A DNA stretch of 29,419 nt from Oxalobacteraceae bacterium UBA4003. GTDB lineage: Bacteria; Pseudomonadota; Gammaproteobacteria; Burkholderiales; Burkholderiaceae_D. Location: NCBI GenBank assembly GCA_002384815.1, contig DGBN01000064.1:1-29419 (forward strand), given 5' to 3'. Shown here piece by piece: positions 1 to 7,302 of this stretch; the stretch's first letter is position 1; every line of letters starts with the position of its first letter. The position numbers and the translations under genes are program-made. The notes under the pieces are model-generated. The model was not told the origin of the DNA and did not search any database. It saw only the letters and a list, made by a program, of their open reading frames with translations.

Positions 1-171
1 GTCTAGTAAAGCCGGGGCGATTCATTATTTGCACTCATCCTAGCTTCTGTTCTCTTTACTGTATTACCTAAAACTCACCTCTTGAATCAATCTACTTACT
101 TCGTTTCAAAGTTCATCAGCTTACAAATTGAAAGTGTGAAAGCAGATTTGAATTGGAGAGATAGGTTTTGA

Positions 172-975
172 TTATTTCAGAGTGTTGCTTAGTTTTTTAT
201 GAAGCTGATACGAATTCAAAGCATGTGAGAATTGGTCTCCTGTTAAAAGCAGACCATCTACATTCAAGCCTTTATCCATCGTTGAGATAACGAGATCTCC
301 AAAGCCTGAATCACATCCATCATATTCAGCAAGTAAATCTGCAATTGAAATCTCAGACAATTCTTCATTACGAACAATCAATGCTTTCTGATTGATATCA
401 GCACCGAACTCTACAAACTCCTCAATCTGTTTTGCCAAGTCCGACAATGGAATCTTTCCTAGATTCTGATACAGCCATGCAGAAAGGTTTTCTTGTGGCA
501 GTGAATAATATTGAACCCACTCCAATCCAAAGCCCTGCAATTCTTCTTCTGACTCTAGTGACTCAAAGAATTCAACAGGTTCAGAAGCATGGTTCAGCAT
601 ATAAGGAACAGGATTGAAGAATTCACCTTCAAATCTATTCAACCTGGTTTTTGATTCGGCAGTTGAAGAAACCGTTATGTGTTTCAGCCAATCCCTAACA
701 TGTCCAACTTGATAGCCGATGTTTTTAGGCTTCTTTGTTGCCTGAGGTCCCTTGCCAGTTACCCTCCATTTCTGAAGGGTTGAAACAGATTCACCTATCC
801 ATTTAGATAGTGTCTCTTCATCGATGACCTGAGTATTAGAGAGTTTGTCAAAATCCACATCTCCATTACCTCCTGCATTCTTCATTGTCTCCAACACAGC
901 TATTACATGCTGAGCAGTCATTGGAGTATCAGGAGGAAGATTCTTTAATGTAAAAAGGAATTCGTCAGGAGTCAT
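172..975 (-). CDS. Element protein with excisionase-like helix-turn-helix, co-transcribed with integrase
   Basis: The protein has 267 residues and no confident family name. Residues about 50-97 resemble the small winged-helix DNA-binding fold of AlpA/excisionase proteins: a helix ending in TLQKWR, then a GKGP turn, then IGYQVGHVRDWL, the usual 'wR..G.GP....g..v.Y...dv..WL' pattern. The remainder is acidic and unrecognised. Its ATG overlaps the integrase stop by one base (TAATG), so the two genes are translationally coupled. This suggests a role in recombination directionality or in regulating the element, but that is inference. The size is far above that of a classical excisionase (60-110 residues), so the C-terminal 170 residues probably do something else. 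DNA is AT-rich, as elsewhere in the element. Confidence 0.7.
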   Translation of the reverse strand: MTPDEFLFTLKNLPPDTPMTAQHVIAVLETMKNAGGNGDVDFDKLSNTQVIDEETLSKWIGESVSTLQKWRVTGKGPQATKKPKNIGYQVGHVRDWLKHITVSSTAESKTRLNRFEGEFFNPVPYMLNHASEPVEFFESLESEEELQGFGLEWVQYYSLPQENLSAWLYQNLGKIPLSDLAKQIEEFVEFGADINQKALIVRNEELSEISIADLLAEYDGCDSGFGDLVISTMDKGLNVDGLLLTGDQFSHALNSYQLHKKLSNTLK

Positions 976-2330
976 TATAGTTTCGCAGTATCTTTAGCTT
1001 GTTTGATGAACATGTTCTCAACCTTTTGAAGGGCTTGTTTAATCTTGTCGTAGTTCGCCATCAAGTAATGTTCATTCACATCATTCATTTTGTGCTTGAG
1101 AAGAAAGTTATAAATTCTCTCATTAATGTCTAACCATGAAGCTGCAGTAGCCCATGTCCTTCTCAAATCATGATGACTGATTAGCTTTCCTGATAATTCA
1201 TGCAAATTAGCGAAGTGGAACTTGCAGTCTTTAGGAACATGACCTGAATCACTATCTGCATATCCGAAAACATACTCATTAATTGCATTGTCTCTTCTTC
1301 TTTTCAAAATCTGCATACCGAGTTTTGAAACTGGAAATTTATATGTCAGCTCATTTTTAGTATTTAGATATTTAATCTCTTCCAATTCAAAATCAACATT
1401 TTTGAGAAGGAGGGGAGCGATATCAATTGACCGACCACATTGTAATAATGAAAGCATGATGTAATCACTAACAACCTCATTATGTTCACGGTAGTCAATT
1501 AAAGCATTCCACCAAAGAGAGAATTCTTCTTTTCTGAATTCCAGCATATTGGTTCTGACACCTGCTTTTTTCCAAAGCTTATGTGCAGACAATACATCTA
1601 CAGGATTATGAAAGTTCTCTTTAATATCCAATTCAAGAATCGGAATAATGTAGTTGTAAGCTGAATTCAAATATTTGAAACAAAGCTGATGAGTTCTAGT
1701 AATAGGTTGGAGACCATTCTTTTTAATGATTCTTGTAGGCTTGGCTACACTGAACATTTGAAAGCGAGTTTTAACTTCTTCCCTAGTTATTTCTCGGAAC
1801 GGTCGATCCAACCAATTTGATAAAACGGCAGTTTTATTCACCTGCCATGTATCGCCAACCTTTTTGAGTAGGGTGATTTTCTTTTCGGAAAAATACTCTT
1901 TGGTCAGAAGCATATCTTTTAGGGTTCCATCTTTGCCACCCTTGTTTCCAATAAGATGGTTATTGGTGTATTCATCAAGGAGCCATTCAAGAGTTTGTTC
2001 TGTATGAGTGGCAGACTTTTTAGCCTCAAGACGTTTTGTCTTTTTGATATCGATAGGGTCAATGCCTGATGTCAAATCAGCCAACTTTTGTTGAGCCAAA
2101 GTTTTAGCCTGAGCTAATGTGATTTGCCCATACTTTCCTAATGTGATTCGTTTTGGTGCACCGTTGGCTACTCGCTTATAGACAATGAAAGTTTTGCTTG
2201 AGGCTCCAATCCTGAGTGCGAATCCTGGAAGCCCCAAGTCATATACCGTAATCTGTTTTCCGTCTGCTGACAGAGGGAAAGCATCGATGACCGCCTGAGT
2301 GAATTTTGACTTCTTAGGATATGAATACAT
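975..2330 (-). CDS. Tyrosine recombinase (P4-type integrase)
   Basis: This 451-residue site-specific recombinase integrates and excises the element at a tRNA gene. The N-terminal 90 residues match the arm-binding domain of P4/prophage integrases (LPGFALRIGASSKTF, then ITLGKYGQITLAQA). A SAM-like core-binding domain follows. The C-terminal catalytic domain shows an Arg in LLQCGRSIDIAPLL (about 299), the HxxR box HDLRR (about 386-390), His in LLKHK (about 411) and the nucleophile Tyr in NEHYL (about 421). All catalytic residues are therefore present and the enzyme may be active. The 5' end faces the tRNA gene, and the DNA just upstream has the inverted and direct repeats expected of arm-type binding sites. 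The start ATG lies directly after a GTGTAGCC repeat, so expression may be autoregulated. Confidence 0.93.
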   Translation of the reverse strand: MYSYPKKSKFTQAVIDAFPLSADGKQITVYDLGLPGFALRIGASSKTFIVYKRVANGAPKRITLGKYGQITLAQAKTLAQQKLADLTSGIDPIDIKKTKRLEAKKSATHTEQTLEWLLDEYTNNHLIGNKGGKDGTLKDMLLTKEYFSEKKITLLKKVGDTWQVNKTAVLSNWLDRPFREITREEVKTRFQMFSVAKPTRIIKKNGLQPITRTHQLCFKYLNSAYNYIIPILELDIKENFHNPVDVLSAHKLWKKAGVRTNMLEFRKEEFSLWWNALIDYREHNEVVSDYIMLSLLQCGRSIDIAPLLLKNVDFELEEIKYLNTKNELTYKFPVSKLGMQILKRRRDNAINEYVFGYADSDSGHVPKDCKFHFANLHELSGKLISHHDLRRTWATAASWLDINERIYNFLLKHKMNDVNEHYLMANYDKIKQALQKVENMFIKQAKDTAKL

Positions 2331-2535
2331 TGTGTAGCCTTGTGGTGAATGTGTAGCCTAATCATAGATCGAGGCTACATACATTGTCTAGGCTACGGAT
2401 TATGCTACACGGCAGTGGCAATCAATGGCAATCAATGGCAACGAGTGAATGCCAATAAATGAATGAAATCAACGACTTAATATGAAGAGTGAGTGTTCAT
2501 GCGGGTCTCAGAAGGGTCAAGAGAACGACTCATAA
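2331..2535. repeat. Integrase-proximal attachment-arm region, left copy
   Basis: This non-coding stretch lies between the integrase start and an attachment-like core. It holds several copies of GTGTAGCC or its complement. GTGTAGCCTAATC (2350-2362) and GGATTATGCTACAC (2397-2410) form a near-perfect inverted repeat. The 10-bp direct repeat unit ATCAATGGCA is tandem at 2421-2440, preceded by a partial unit. The same layout recurs at 7701-7884 with clear sequence similarity. Such arrays are typical arm-type binding sites for integrase and excisionase and may overlap the int promoter. Confidence 0.75.
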
Positions 2536-2541
2536 GCCGAT
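2525..2541. other. Attachment-core-like sequence next to the integrase end
   Basis: AACGACTCATAA followed by GCCGATG matches the right attachment site (AACGACTCATAATCCGTTG at 7874-7892) except at two positions, then diverges completely. It contains CTCATAA, the seven-base anticodon loop of a CAU tRNA, which is where tRNA-targeting integrases often cross over. Unlike the right site it is not followed by a tRNA 3' half. It may be a decayed or secondary att site. Confidence 0.5.
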
Positions 2542-2631
2542 GCAGCTTCTGATAAACTGAATGAAATCAATGACTTGCGCAAAACATTTCATGGATTTGC
2601 TACATTTATGCTACAGGAGAATTTATAGATT

Positions 2632-2656
2632 TTGATCCGCTGTTGCAGCGGATCAA
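2632..2656. repeat. Perfect 11-bp inverted repeat upstream of the tRNA
   Basis: TTGATCCGCTG and CAGCGGATCAA flank a TTG loop. The hairpin is strong but has no clean T-tract on either strand (GCTTGTTT follows on the plus strand). It could be a weak terminator isolating the tRNA from the element to its left, or a binding site. No convincing sigma-70 promoter for the tRNA could be placed; the AT-rich stretch with TATAGT just before the gene is the best -10 candidate. Confidence 0.5.
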
Positions 2657-2707
2657 GCTTGTTTGAAATCCGTTGATATAGTAATATTTTTGGTTGTTAG
2701 ATTTTCA

Positions 2708-3039
2708 GGGCCTCTAGCTCATGCTTGGTTAGAGCAGCGGACTTAACAGGTCATTTTCTAAGGCTCTTAGTAGTTATGGAAATGACCAATATGGGTTGCT
2801 TTGAGGTAAGTTAGCTCTGCTTCTTTGTAGAATTGCTCAAATTCGGGGAAACCTCTGATGCGAAATCATCGTGGCAATCCCGAGCGAAGCTCTCGATTTA
2901 GAGAGAACGTGTAGAGACTGTACGGGCAAGTCGTAAAGACAAGAGACAGTCCAGACCACAAACCTGAAAAGGGTGGCGAAAGCCATAGCTGGTAAGCATA
3001 ATCCGTTGGTGCCGTGTTCGACTCACGGGAGGCCCACCA
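2708..3039 (+). tRNA. tRNA with CAU anticodon, probably tRNA-Ile2, interrupted by a group I intron
   Basis: The exons are 2708-2743 and 2997-3039, giving a 79-nt tRNA with encoded CCA. All arms pair: acceptor GGGCCTC/GAGGCCC, D stem GCTC/GAGC, anticodon stem GCGGA/TCCGT with loop CTCATAA, and T stem CCGTG/CACGG with loop TTCGACT. Without the intron the anticodon arm is broken, since GCGGACT is followed by unrelated sequence until CATAATCCGT 253 nt later. A CAU anticodon fits elongator Met, initiator Met or Ile2. The GGGCCT acceptor start and the anticodon arm resemble Ile2 tRNAs, whose C34 is modified to lysidine by TilS, but Met cannot be fully excluded. The 3' exon is duplicated at 7880-7922, so this gene is the integration target. 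Confidence 0.92.
2744..2996 (+). ncRNA. Group I intron (Azoarcus-like) in the tRNA anticodon loop
   Basis: This 253-nt intron has no ORF. The P1 helix is formed by 5' exon GACT (2740-2743) and internal guide GGTC (2749-2752), with the required U-G wobble at the splice site. The intron ends in G2996 just before CAT. Core elements are visible: P4 from TCGGG and CCCGA, a P5 hairpin GATG/CATC, P6 CTCTC/GAGAG, P7 GACTGT (2916-2921) with ACAGTC (2946-2951), and a P9 region with CCT-GAAA-AGG and GGC-GAAA-GCC hairpins. The segments CAAATTCGG, GAAACCT, GTGTAGAGACT and AGTCCAG closely resemble the Azoarcus tRNA-Ile ribozyme as I recall it, so it is probably subgroup IC3 and self-splicing. Confidence 0.93.
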
Positions 3040-3046
3040 GTTGTAT

Positions 3047-3077
3047 AAAAAACCACCCTCGCACAGGGTGGTTTTTT
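3047..3077 (+). terminator. Intrinsic terminator after the tRNA
   Basis: AACCACCCT and AGGGTGGTT form a 9-bp stem around CGCAC, preceded by AAAA and followed by six T. It sits 8 nt after the tRNA CCA end and should end the tRNA transcript before the restriction-modification genes. Confidence 0.9.
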
Positions 3078-3120
3078 GTTTAAAGGTCGTATTACGAGTA
3101 TCCCCCTTCTACATAAATCT

Positions 3121-3207
3121 AAATCTAAATTTAGATTTACTGTATATTAATACAGTTAAATGAAATTAATCCCCAAAAAAACACACTAATTAATGTGAAC
3201 TACACAT
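3121..3207 (+). promoter_or_regulatory. Cluster of operator-like inverted repeats upstream of the XRE regulator
   Basis: Three dyads lie in the 216-nt spacer before the regulator: a perfect 18-bp palindrome AAATCTAAATTTAGATTT (3121-3138), CTGTAT-ATTA-ATACAG (3140-3155) and ATGTG-AACTA-CACAT (3193-3207). Restriction-modification controller proteins bind paired palindromes at this kind of position to time restriction against methylation. Binding by the neighbouring protein is inferred. Confidence 0.55.
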
Positions 3208-3219
3208 AATTTAAAACTA

Positions 3220-3225
3220 TATAAT
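3220..3225 (+). promoter_or_regulatory. Predicted -10 box of the XRE/methyltransferase operon
   Basis: A consensus TATAAT lies 30 nt before the GTG start of the regulator. The upstream hexamer at normal spacing is poor (around TGAACT), which fits an activator- or repressor-controlled promoter. No clear Shine-Dalgarno sequence precedes the GTG. Confidence 0.5.
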
Positions 3226-3255
3226 GTTTGAATTCAAGCAAACAACTTAATTATT

Positions 3256-3546
3256 GTGACTTACGAAGAATTTCGACGTCATCTCGGAAAAGCTGGCTTA
3301 AAGCTTAATGAGTTTGCAGAGTTGGTGAAGATGAATAGCTCATCACTTAGCAACTTGAAGAGGAATGGCGATGTGCCAACGCATCTAGCAATTATTGCCA
3401 CATTACTTGGCGAAATGGCCGAGCGAAGAATCGACTTTAAAAATATTTTGGCATCAATTGAAATTTCACCTAAACGTGCGCGTGGGGCAGGTTTGGGGAA
3501 GTTTGGTGGTGACAAACAATCTGACTTAGATTTATTTCAAGGATGA
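3256..3546 (+). CDS. XRE-like helix-turn-helix regulator of the restriction-modification locus
   Basis: The product is 96 residues from a GTG start. Residues about 5-40 form a lambda-repressor-type helix-turn-helix (FRRHLGKAGLKLNEFAELV, then SSSLSNLKRNGDVPTHLA), where the SSLSNLKRNG helix would contact DNA. The C-terminus is basic (KRARGAG). Its last four bases overlap the methyltransferase start (ATGA), so both are made from one message. The position directly before the methyltransferase suggests a controller (C-protein-like) role. The protein is a little longer than typical C proteins (about 80 residues), and sequence alone does not separate a true C protein from a generic XRE regulator. 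Confidence 0.8.
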   Translation: MTYEEFRRHLGKAGLKLNEFAELVKMNSSSLSNLKRNGDVPTHLAIIATLLGEMAERRIDFKNILASIEISPKRARGAGLGKFGGDKQSDLDLFQG

Positions 3547-4424
3547 AAATGATGGAAAAGTCTCGCAGCGTCTCTTCGAGAAAAAGCCGTACCGTTATTT
3601 CCAAAACACCAGCGACTCAAAAAAAAACAGGAAGCAAACTTATCAAGTCTGTGGATGTGAGTGAGCCAATAGATGTATTAGCTGAGTATCGTAACCAAAT
3701 GATTTGCGGTAATACTGTCGAAGTAATGCGTAAGCTGCCTGCTCAAAGTATTGATTTGATTGTCACTTCACCACCTTACAATCTTAAAAATTCTACAGGT
3801 AATGGGATGAAGGATGGCAGAGGTGGTAAGTGGAGTAATGCGGGTTTGTTGAATGGCTATGCAAATTATGATGATTGCATGCCACACGATGAGTATGTAT
3901 TGTGGCAGAGAGAATGTTTAACAGAAATGATGCGCGTTCTGAAAGACGATGGCGCTATTTTCTATAATCATAAGTGGCGTGTTCAAGGAGGTCTTCTTCA
4001 AGATCGAAATGATATTGTTGATGGATTCCCTGTAAGGCAAATAATTATTTGGCGTCGCAAAGGCGGGATTAATTTTAACAAAGGTTATTTTCTTCCTACC
4101 TATGAAGTTATCTACTTGATTGCAAAACCAAAATTTGTTCTTGCCCCAAAAGCTAATAGTTACGGCGATATTTGGGAGTTCACCCAAGAGTTAAATAATC
4201 CGCATCCAGCACCTTTCCCTGTAGATTTAATAGAACGGATAATTACGAGTACCAATGCCAAGATTGTATTGGACCCATTTATGGGAAGTGGGACAACGGC
4301 GGTCGCCGCGAAAATTCAGAGTCGCGATTTCATTGGCATTGAGATTTCACCTGATTATTGTGAAATGGCAAAGGCGAGAATTGATGGAAGAGAGTGGCAA
4401 GATCCAAATTCTGAACTGCAATAG
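3543..4424 (+). CDS. DNA amino-methyltransferase, beta class (N6-adenine or N4-cytosine)
   Basis: This 293-residue protein methylates an exocyclic amino group of a DNA base using S-adenosylmethionine, protecting the host from the linked nuclease. Catalytic motif IV is TSPPYN (residues 75-80) and the cofactor motif I is DPFMGSGTT (244-252). Motif IV before motif I defines the beta class, shared by small type II and orphan enzymes. S at the first motif position is common in N4-cytosine enzymes but also occurs in adenine enzymes, so the base is undecided. The target-recognition region lies between the motifs. The first 45 residues are basic and Ser/Thr-rich and probably disordered. It is coupled to the XRE gene and convergent with the restriction genes, with 3 nt between stops. 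Confidence 0.9.
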   Translation: MKMMEKSRSVSSRKSRTVISKTPATQKKTGSKLIKSVDVSEPIDVLAEYRNQMICGNTVEVMRKLPAQSIDLIVTSPPYNLKNSTGNGMKDGRGGKWSNAGLLNGYANYDDCMPHDEYVLWQRECLTEMMRVLKDDGAIFYNHKWRVQGGLLQDRNDIVDGFPVRQIIIWRRKGGINFNKGYFLPTYEVIYLIAKPKFVLAPKANSYGDIWEFTQELNNPHPAPFPVDLIERIITSTNAKIVLDPFMGSGTTAVAAKIQSRDFIGIEISPDYCEMAKARIDGREWQDPNSELQ

Positions 4425-4427
4425 GCG

Positions 4428-5690
4428 TTACACATGTGAGGTATGTAGGTAACCCTTGCATACCTCAATAACACTCAAATACTGACATTCAATTGCATCT
4501 GTATTTGGAAGTACGTTTCCTTGGGCATCGTGAAATTTAATGCTAACGGGCCTTGTTGCTGTTACAGGAAGTGGAAGTAAAAAAACTGATTTCGTTACGT
4601 TAGCTAGACCAGCTTTTCTTATCGAGTCTGCGTAAAAAATTTGTTTAACGATATCTGATAAAGATGGAGTATTTTTAGAAATATCGTAATACTTGGCATC
4701 TTTAATATGCATCTCTGTTGGTGATATTTTCTCAAGTATATCTGGCAATTGTCTTGATTGTGTTCCACCTGTCTCACCACTTTGATAATAGTGGATTGGA
4801 CGAGGCATCATTGCAAGTATGGTTGAATGAGCTACCTGCGTCGTAAATTTTAGACGACACATCTGTTCCCATACCGACCAAAAAGATTTAATTCCAAATA
4901 CCTGATCTTTTCCTTCAAATTCACGATTAAATTCAATTACTCTAATTAGAGTTTTTAATAACCAAATTGATCGATAGTCAAACGTCTGATTTAAGCGTTT
5001 TTTCAATACCGAAATAGCATAATCTGCTTCGACAGGAATGCTTGTAGAGGTGTCGGTAAGATCCTCAAATAAGATGCTCTTATTACCCGTAGCATAGAGC
5101 CAACCGATTTGTCGATCCGCTTTAGCTACGGCCCAAACATGTAACTTTGAAATCATCACATCCTGGCTCTGTTGCTTAAGTCTGGATACCGTCTGAAAAT
5201 AAATTGGCGAATTCGATTTATCAATCAGGGGCGTTACCTTTGCAATGGTCTTAGACCAAATTACTTTACCTCTATTTCCAACTTTATCCTGTTGTTGGGT
5301 CCATCTATAAACACCATGGCGTACCCAATCATCTAATATTTCCTGAAATAGCAAAATACGAGACAGAGATGCAATATCAGAAACGTCTATCTGTTCGCCT
5401 ACTGTTGACTGAGAATTTTTCTTTTGTGAAGAGTATTTCGCTATAGAGCGAAATATTAAACGAGCAGAGGCTACTTTTTTTTCGACGCTGTCCGCGTGAG
5501 CCAATGTGGTTTTAGGTAATGAAAAAAAGTGGTCGCCATGGACTTCAGCATAGCCACAGAATCTTAGTGTTTTTTTATTATCTGAGTTCTCAATCCATCC
5601 ATTTGCATATGCCTCATCTGCAAACTTCTTCGGAAGTTCTGTAAAAGACATGCCGTCTTCGACCCATGAAAGCGATCTAATGTCATTCAT
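4428..5690 (-). CDS. LlaJI/McrC-like restriction endonuclease subunit
   Basis: The 420-residue protein is probably the nuclease partner of the upstream McrB-like GTPase. Near the C-terminus, LPDIL (about 313-317) and KDAKYYD (about 330-336) give a PD-(D/E)xK nuclease motif with the acidic pair and lysine. A DAKYY signature is what I recall from LlaJI-family restriction enzymes. The N-terminal half is unrecognised and may bind the GTPase or DNA. The start ATG lies 5 nt after the stop of the GTPase gene, so the two are in one operon. It ends 3 nt from the methyltransferase stop on the opposite strand. The family call rests on motif plus partner; a generic McrC assignment is the alternative. Confidence 0.78.
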   Translation of the reverse strand: MNDIRSLSWVEDGMSFTELPKKFADEAYANGWIENSDNKKTLRFCGYAEVHGDHFFSLPKTTLAHADSVEKKVASARLIFRSIAKYSSQKKNSQSTVGEQIDVSDIASLSRILLFQEILDDWVRHGVYRWTQQQDKVGNRGKVIWSKTIAKVTPLIDKSNSPIYFQTVSRLKQQSQDVMISKLHVWAVAKADRQIGWLYATGNKSILFEDLTDTSTSIPVEADYAISVLKKRLNQTFDYRSIWLLKTLIRVIEFNREFEGKDQVFGIKSFWSVWEQMCRLKFTTQVAHSTILAMMPRPIHYYQSGETGGTQSRQLPDILEKISPTEMHIKDAKYYDISKNTPSLSDIVKQIFYADSIRKAGLANVTKSVFLLPLPVTATRPVSIKFHDAQGNVLPNTDAIECQYLSVIEVCKGYLHTSHV

Positions 5691-5695
5691 GTTAA

Positions 5696-7063
5696 TTATG
5701 CCGTAGCGTGATAACGGCGAAGAACGTGAAGAAGACCACTGCTGAAAACATTGTCATCAGCCATAAATGCAGATTGAAGTGAAGAGAATGACTTAAATTC
5801 TTCCGAGAAGATAAGCTCTCTTTTCCCATGCCTCAAAACGTCATCCCACAAATAAATAAAAAGCTTTTTACCTAAAGCGTTTTTGAAGGCAGCTTGATTT
5901 GCAATTTCACTAGTACTTAAAAAGCGAGGACCAATTAATCGGTCTTCATCAAAACCGTTATCGGATAAGAGCTTATTTATAGATTCGCCAAGCTGCAGCC
6001 ATGAATAATTTTTTGTCTCTATAACCAAATATTCCTCAACCATAGCAGGGATGCTTGGATCAAACATGATTGGAATGAATTCGAATTCCCAACGTCGTTT
6101 AAATGCGGAGTCTAATGGCATGACACCCTGATCTGCACTGTTCATAGTCGCGTACAAAGACAAATTTTGAGGTAAGTAAAGTTCACCTTCCCATGCTCCA
6201 GCAAGCTCGGCTTTTAAGAAAAGATCGAGCTCTTCTGATACACAAATTTGGTATTCGCTACGGCCGTTAATATCTCTATCCAGTAATTGAATCAACTCAC
6301 CAAAAATGGAACCCGCATTTCCTCTGTTCAGTTCCTCAATAATCAGATTGAAATGTAAGTCAGGATTTTTAACGGCATTAATAAAGGCTTTTATAAATGG
6401 GCCTGAACTGAATCTATATTGAATAGAATCACCATTTTGAATCGGCTTATATGTGCCGATGAAATCACTATTTAAATAATCAGAATGAAAAACACATCTG
6501 GTGGAATTACCTAATGCATTTAGTCGGTAACTTTTACCTGTGCCTGGCGCACCATAAATTATGATATTTCTTGCTGGATTCTGATTGGTGGCAATTAGGG
6601 ATTGGGCGCCGCTTCCCTGCAAAATGGCAGTCAGATAATTTATAGTATTTTCTAATTCTTGTTGCCCAAGCGGTAGCGGCAAATCATCTGAATAAGGAAG
6701 AGCATTTGCGCATCTCACAATCTTAACTACGGTTGTAAAAAAAGGCTTTGTTTGGCTTCCTAAAAAAGTAGCTAGCTTGCCATCGAATTTTGGCATTGCC
6801 CAAGGTTGATCAGTAGCTGGATCTAATCCTTTATTGATGGCCCTCCAATTTTTCTCATGGTACTTCGCGTATGGCGTAAGTAAATTGGTATAGGGAAGTA
6901 TGAGATTAATAAAACTAATAATCACTTCAAGAGGGCAAGATACCTGCTGTCCCTTAGATACATTACTACTTCCAATTTGAACGAAGACAGCCCCCTTATC
7001 GAGAGATGCTGGAAAAGCAGTTTGAATTTGAGACAGATATTGCTGTAAATGGTTGAAAGACAA
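5696..7063 (-). CDS. McrB-like AAA+ GTPase restriction subunit
   Basis: This 455-residue protein should be the GTP-driven motor subunit of a McrBC/LlaJI-type restriction complex. It shows Walker A GAPGTGKS (about 171-178), a Walker B/sensor region LIIEELNRGNAGSIFGELI (about 237-255) very close to the McrB signature, and MNSADQ (about 307-312), matching the MNTAD guanine-specificity motif of McrB. An Arg pair in AFKRRWEF is the expected arginine finger region. The N-terminal 165 residues are unlike the classical McrB methyl-DNA domain and presumably recognise the target. It is the first gene of a two-gene minus-strand operon. The linked methyltransferase argues for cutting unmethylated DNA, unlike McrBC of E. 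coli. Confidence 0.88.
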   Translation of the reverse strand: MSFNHLQQYLSQIQTAFPASLDKGAVFVQIGSSNVSKGQQVSCPLEVIISFINLILPYTNLLTPYAKYHEKNWRAINKGLDPATDQPWAMPKFDGKLATFLGSQTKPFFTTVVKIVRCANALPYSDDLPLPLGQQELENTINYLTAILQGSGAQSLIATNQNPARNIIIYGAPGTGKSYRLNALGNSTRCVFHSDYLNSDFIGTYKPIQNGDSIQYRFSSGPFIKAFINAVKNPDLHFNLIIEELNRGNAGSIFGELIQLLDRDINGRSEYQICVSEELDLFLKAELAGAWEGELYLPQNLSLYATMNSADQGVMPLDSAFKRRWEFEFIPIMFDPSIPAMVEEYLVIETKNYSWLQLGESINKLLSDNGFDEDRLIGPRFLSTSEIANQAAFKNALGKKLFIYLWDDVLRHGKRELIFSEEFKSFSSLQSAFMADDNVFSSGLLHVLRRYHATA

Positions 7064-7302
7064 TTTGCTCCCCTATCAATAATAATCACCATGCTTTTGG
7101 TGTTGGTCTTTGCAGATCTTGTGGCACGCAAGCTTAATATGTCGTTATAGCAAGTATGGACGCTAGATGCCTAGTCTGCCAAGTCTGCAAACGGTAATTA
7201 TCATAATTTTCTCAAAAACAGCCATTTAGATAACCTCATTTGGCGGGTTTAAAGAAAGCGTATTTGCATGGGAGGGCCTTGCCTACAGTTTTGAAAAAAT
7301 GC

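Noticed and set aside
2415..2441. Tandem ATCAATGGCA repeats as a CRISPR or plasmid origin iterons
   Set aside because: Units are 10 bp with no spacers and few copies. The same repeats recur next to the other attachment site, so integrase or excisionase binding sites explain them better.
2736..2750. Reading ACTTAA at the exon end as a UAA anticodon (tRNA-Leu with an intron)
   Set aside because: The 3' side supplies CATAATCCGT. Joining after ACT gives a perfect seven-base loop CTCATAA with CAU, and the arms lack the long variable loop of tRNA-Leu.
7167..7187. Direct repeat AGTCTGCCAAGTCTGC upstream of the restriction operon as an operator
   Set aside because: It is short, occurs once, and is unlike the dyads before the XRE gene, so there is no support for a function.
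7063..7302. A toxin gene paired with the antitoxin
   Set aside because: Only frames of about 20 codons are present on the minus strand, far shorter than RelE/ParE or Doc toxins.
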